A stretch of DNA of 43,746 bases, taken from contig JBKDQQ010000093.1 of NCBI GenBank assembly GCA_046341775.1, positions 1 through 43,746 of the forward strand. Reading direction: 5' to 3'. A program made the translations under genes and the position numbers. Position 1 is the stretch's first letter. Each line of letters begins with the position of its first letter. Below the pieces are notes generated by a model. That model had not been told where the DNA came from, made no database searches, and saw only the letters and a list, made by a program, of their open reading frames with translations. This stretch comes from SXXH01 sp041165735 (GTDB taxonomy: Bacteria > Planctomycetota > UBA1135 > GCA-002686595). Positions 41,119 to 43,746 of this stretch are shown here, piece after piece.

Positions 41119-43719
41119 GTGAACCCCATCGTCCCCTCGCTCCAGAAGGGCGGCCGTGCCGCCGAGCCCAAGACCGTGGATGCCCTCGCCGAACTGCAGG
41201 CCGTCGCTCCCCCGAGCGATCTGGTCGATCCGCAACTGACGGAGAACGCCGTCAAGGTGCTCGAACGCCGCTATCTGAAGAAGGACGCAGCCACCGGCAA
41301 GGTCTGCGAGACGCCGCGCGAGATGTTCTGGCGCGTCGCCACCTGCGTGGCCCACGCCGACATGACCCTGCCGGGCGGCTCGGCCGAGAAGGCGTTGGCC
41401 GTGGCGCGCGAGTTCTACACGTTGATGGCGAAGTGCCTGTTCATGCCGAACAGCCCGACGCTCATGAACGCCGGCCGCGAGATGGGCATGCTCTCCGCCT
41501 GCTTCGTCCTGCCGGTCGAGGACTCGATCGAGGGCATCTTCGACTCGATCAAGGCGACCGCGATGATTCAGAAGGCCGGCGGCGGCACGGGCTTCTCGTT
41601 CTCGCGCCTGCGTCCGCAGGGCGACCTCGTGCGCAGCTCGGGCGGCACGACCGAAGGCCCGCTGTCCTTCATCCAGGTCTTCTCGAAGGCCACCGACGCC
41701 ATCCAGCAGGGCGCGTTCCGCCGCGGCGCGAACATGGGCATCCTGCGCGTCGACCACCCGGACGTCCTGCGCTTCATCAACATCAAGGACGACCTGAGCC
41801 AGCTGACGAACTACAACATCAGCATCACGGTCACCAACCGGTTCATCGACGAGCTGCGTTCGAACCCGAACACGCCGCACATGATCATGAACCCGCGGAC
41901 CAAGCAGTGGTCCAAGCTCGAGAAGACCGACGACAAGGGCAAGCCCACGGGCGAAGCCGTCACGGTCGGCGAGCTGTGGAACATGATCATCGAGCACGCC
42001 TGGAAGACGGGCGAGCCGGGCGTCGTGTTCATCGATCGCGTCAACGAGAAGAACCCGATCAAGAACGTGGGCCTGATCGAGGCGACGAACCCCTGCGGCG
42101 AGCAGCCGCTGCACCCGTACGACAGCTGCAACCTCGGTTCGGTGAACCTGGGCGCGCTCGTCAAGGGCGAAGGTGCGAACGCGCGCTTCGACTGGGACGA
42201 GTACAAGTCGATCATCCACACGACGACGCGCTTCCTCGACAACGTGATCGAGGTGAACAAGTACCCGTTGCCGCAGATCGACAACATGTCGAAGACCACG
42301 CGCCGCATCGGCCTCGGCGTGATGGGCTTCGCGGACGCGCTGTACAAGCTGAACATCCCCTACAACAGCGAGCAGGGCACGGCCTTCGGCGAGCGCATCA
42401 TGCAGGTGCTCAACGACGAGTCGCACCTGGCCTCGGAGATCCTGGCCGAGGAACGCGGCGTGTTCCCGGCCTGGGAAGGCAGCGACTGGGAGAAGGCCGG
42501 CCGCCGCCTGCGCAACAGCTACACGACGACGGTGGCGCCCACCGGCACCATCTCGATCATCGCCAACTGCTCGGGCGGCATCGAGCCCATGTTCAGCCTG
42601 GCCTTCATCCGCCAGGTGATGAAGGACAACCAGGGCCGGCCGACGATCATGCGCGAGGTGAACTACGTCTTCGACGAAGTCTCCAAGCGTCGCGGCTTCT
42701 ACAGCGACGAGATGATCGACGACATCGTCGAGAAGGGCACGCTCGCCTACCGTTCGGACATCCCGGACGACATCAAGCGCGTGTTCGTCACGGCGCACGA
42801 CATCACGCCGTACTGGCACATGAAGATGCAGTCGGCCTTCCAGCGCCACTGCGACTCGTCGATCTCCAAGACGATCAACTTCCCGCACGAAGCCTCGGTC
42901 GAGGACGTGCGCCAGATCTACGAGATGGCGATCGACGAGGACGTGAAGGGCGTGACCGTCTATCGCGACGGCTGCCGCGACATGCAGCCGATGGCCTTGG
43001 CGGGCTCGACGAAGAAGAAGGAAGGCGATGCGACCACCGGGTCCGCCGCCACCGAGTCGACCACGACCTCGGCCACCCCGCTGCAGGCCATCGGCCTGAA
43101 CACGGCGATGGGCGGCGAGGGCGAGGAACTGTCGCCGATCAAGCTGCCGGAGATCATGCCGTGCGTGCGCATCCGCCAGATGACGCCCTTCGGCAACATG
43201 CACGTGAAGGTCTCGGTCGACCCGGTCGCCCAGCGCGAGCGCGAGGTCTTCGCCCAGCTCGGCAAGGGCGGCGACGTCGCCAACTCGGACCTCGAGGCCA
43301 TCTGCCGCATCTTGTCGTTGTGGCTGCGCTCCAACGGCAGCCTCAAGATGGCCCTCAAGCAACTCGAGGGCATCGGTTCGTCCCTGTCCGTCCCGACCAA
43401 GGACGGCCGCATCATGTCGCTGGCCGACGGCCTCGCCACCGCGCTGAACCGCTATCTCCAGGCCAAGGAGGAGTCGGGCCTGCACGGCTTGCTGCTCGGC
43501 GGCGCCACGCCGGACGTCGCCAAGGGCTCGACCGGCTTCGCGTCGAACGCCGCGACCGGATCCACGGGCGGTGATTTGCCGCCTTCGAGCCTGAAGAGCG
43601 CCAAGCAACCCTCGAAGTCGAGCACCCAGTACAAGCTGAAGTGCCCGGCTTGCAGCAGCAACCTCTCGTTCGAAGAGGGCTGCGTGAAGTGCCACGCCTG
43701 CGGCTTCAGCCAGTGCTGA
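41119..43719 (+). CDS. nrdJ: Class II (adenosylcobalamin-dependent) ribonucleotide reductase
   Basis: B12-dependent reductase (866 residues) making deoxyribonucleotides without oxygen or a separate radical subunit. It has MPNSPTLMNAGREMGMLSACFVLPVED, in part NSPTLMNAGREMGMLSACF. NPCGEQPLHPYDSCNLGSVNL, in part NPCGEQPLHPYDSCNLGS, holds the active-site Asn-Cys-Glu, and TVAPTGTISIIANCSGGIEP the second half-site. The C-terminus has a Ser/Thr/Gly-rich linker and a zinc-ribbon-like tail with CPAC (about 843) and CHAC (about 859). The GTG start gives VNPIVPSLQKGG, preceded by GGAAG. The zinc-ribbon-bearing NrdJ form is common in many phyla. It ends 27 bp before the window edge. Confidence 0.95.
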   Translation: MNPIVPSLQKGGRAAEPKTVDALAELQAVAPPSDLVDPQLTENAVKVLERRYLKKDAATGKVCETPREMFWRVATCVAHADMTLPGGSAEKALAVAREFYTLMAKCLFMPNSPTLMNAGREMGMLSACFVLPVEDSIEGIFDSIKATAMIQKAGGGTGFSFSRLRPQGDLVRSSGGTTEGPLSFIQVFSKATDAIQQGAFRRGANMGILRVDHPDVLRFINIKDDLSQLTNYNISITVTNRFIDELRSNPNTPHMIMNPRTKQWSKLEKTDDKGKPTGEAVTVGELWNMIIEHAWKTGEPGVVFIDRVNEKNPIKNVGLIEATNPCGEQPLHPYDSCNLGSVNLGALVKGEGANARFDWDEYKSIIHTTTRFLDNVIEVNKYPLPQIDNMSKTTRRIGLGVMGFADALYKLNIPYNSEQGTAFGERIMQVLNDESHLASEILAEERGVFPAWEGSDWEKAGRRLRNSYTTTVAPTGTISIIANCSGGIEPMFSLAFIRQVMKDNQGRPTIMREVNYVFDEVSKRRGFYSDEMIDDIVEKGTLAYRSDIPDDIKRVFVTAHDITPYWHMKMQSAFQRHCDSSISKTINFPHEASVEDVRQIYEMAIDEDVKGVTVYRDGCRDMQPMALAGSTKKKEGDATTGSAATESTTTSATPLQAIGLNTAMGGEGEELSPIKLPEIMPCVRIRQMTPFGNMHVKVSVDPVAQREREVFAQLGKGGDVANSDLEAICRILSLWLRSNGSLKMALKQLEGIGSSLSVPTKDGRIMSLADGLATALNRYLQAKEESGLHGLLLGGATPDVAKGSTGFASNAATGSTGGDLPPSSLKSAKQPSKSSTQYKLKCPACSSNLSFEEGCVKCHACGFSQC

Positions 43720-43746
43720 TCGCCGTCGGGACGCACGACGGATAGC

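Overview
The window looks like the chromosomal replication-origin neighbourhood of a high-GC, Gram-negative-type bacterium. It carries gyrB, dciA, dnaN, dnaA, parA, parB with a perfect parS site, and gyrA. A TonB-domain lipoprotein, DAP epimerase, MurJ and a DUF374 acyltransferase fit a diderm envelope. The combination of bacillithiol genes, a class II (B12) ribonucleotide reductase, a GyrA with a GDTSGNYHPHGE core, many GTG starts and pseudopilin-like domains in large secreted proteins suggests Planctomycetota. That placement is inference; Acidobacteriota or a related phylum cannot be excluded by eye.

Layout. 1-2.6 kb: 5'-truncated fatty acid desaturase (+), queuosine-precursor transporter (-), and a stand-alone MshEN/GspE-N domain protein (-). 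2.7-9 kb: gyrB-dciA-dnaN, a 743-bp gap with an AT-rich stretch and DnaA-box-like inverted repeats (candidate oriC), and dnaA, all on the minus strand. 9-15.3 kb: cysteine desulfurase, bshA, parA, bshB1 and bshC, i.e. bacillithiol synthesis with the partition ATPase embedded in it. 15.3-20.5 kb: pyrF, a TonB-domain lipoprotein, hemW, a primary-type sigma-70 factor, a metallophosphoesterase and a membrane protein. 20.5-22.6 kb: parB, parS, a strong bidirectional terminator and a membrane-anchored cyclophilin; this stretch and the membrane-protein gene before it are visibly less GC-rich than their surroundings. 22.8-29.6 kb: two large unknown exported proteins, then a lysophospholipid-acyltransferase-like protein, a DUF72 protein and a membrane GT2 glycosyltransferase (+). 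29.7-35.5 kb: cystathionine beta-synthase and a Rieske protein (-), rnhC-dapF and an M48 membrane peptidase (+), and a flavin reductase (-). 35.7-43.7 kb: gyrA, a YqeY-like protein, a Cdd1-like HhH protein, murJ and nrdJ (+).

Themes. Initiation (DnaA), clamp (DnaN), helicase loader (DciA), gyrase and segregation (ParAB-parS) are co-located around the likely origin. Thiol chemistry is the second theme (cysteine desulfurase, BshA/B1/C, cystathionine beta-synthase). Translational coupling by 4-nt NTGA overlaps is frequent.

The most unusual non-coding signal is a recurrent 16-bp palindrome, GTCMA-N6-TKGAC with an AT-rich spacer, seen at five places exactly and once with one change. Three copies lie just beyond a GC-rich hairpin at the 3' end of a minus-strand gene. 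I do not recognise it as a described element. No tRNA, rRNA, CRISPR array, insertion sequence or prophage was seen.
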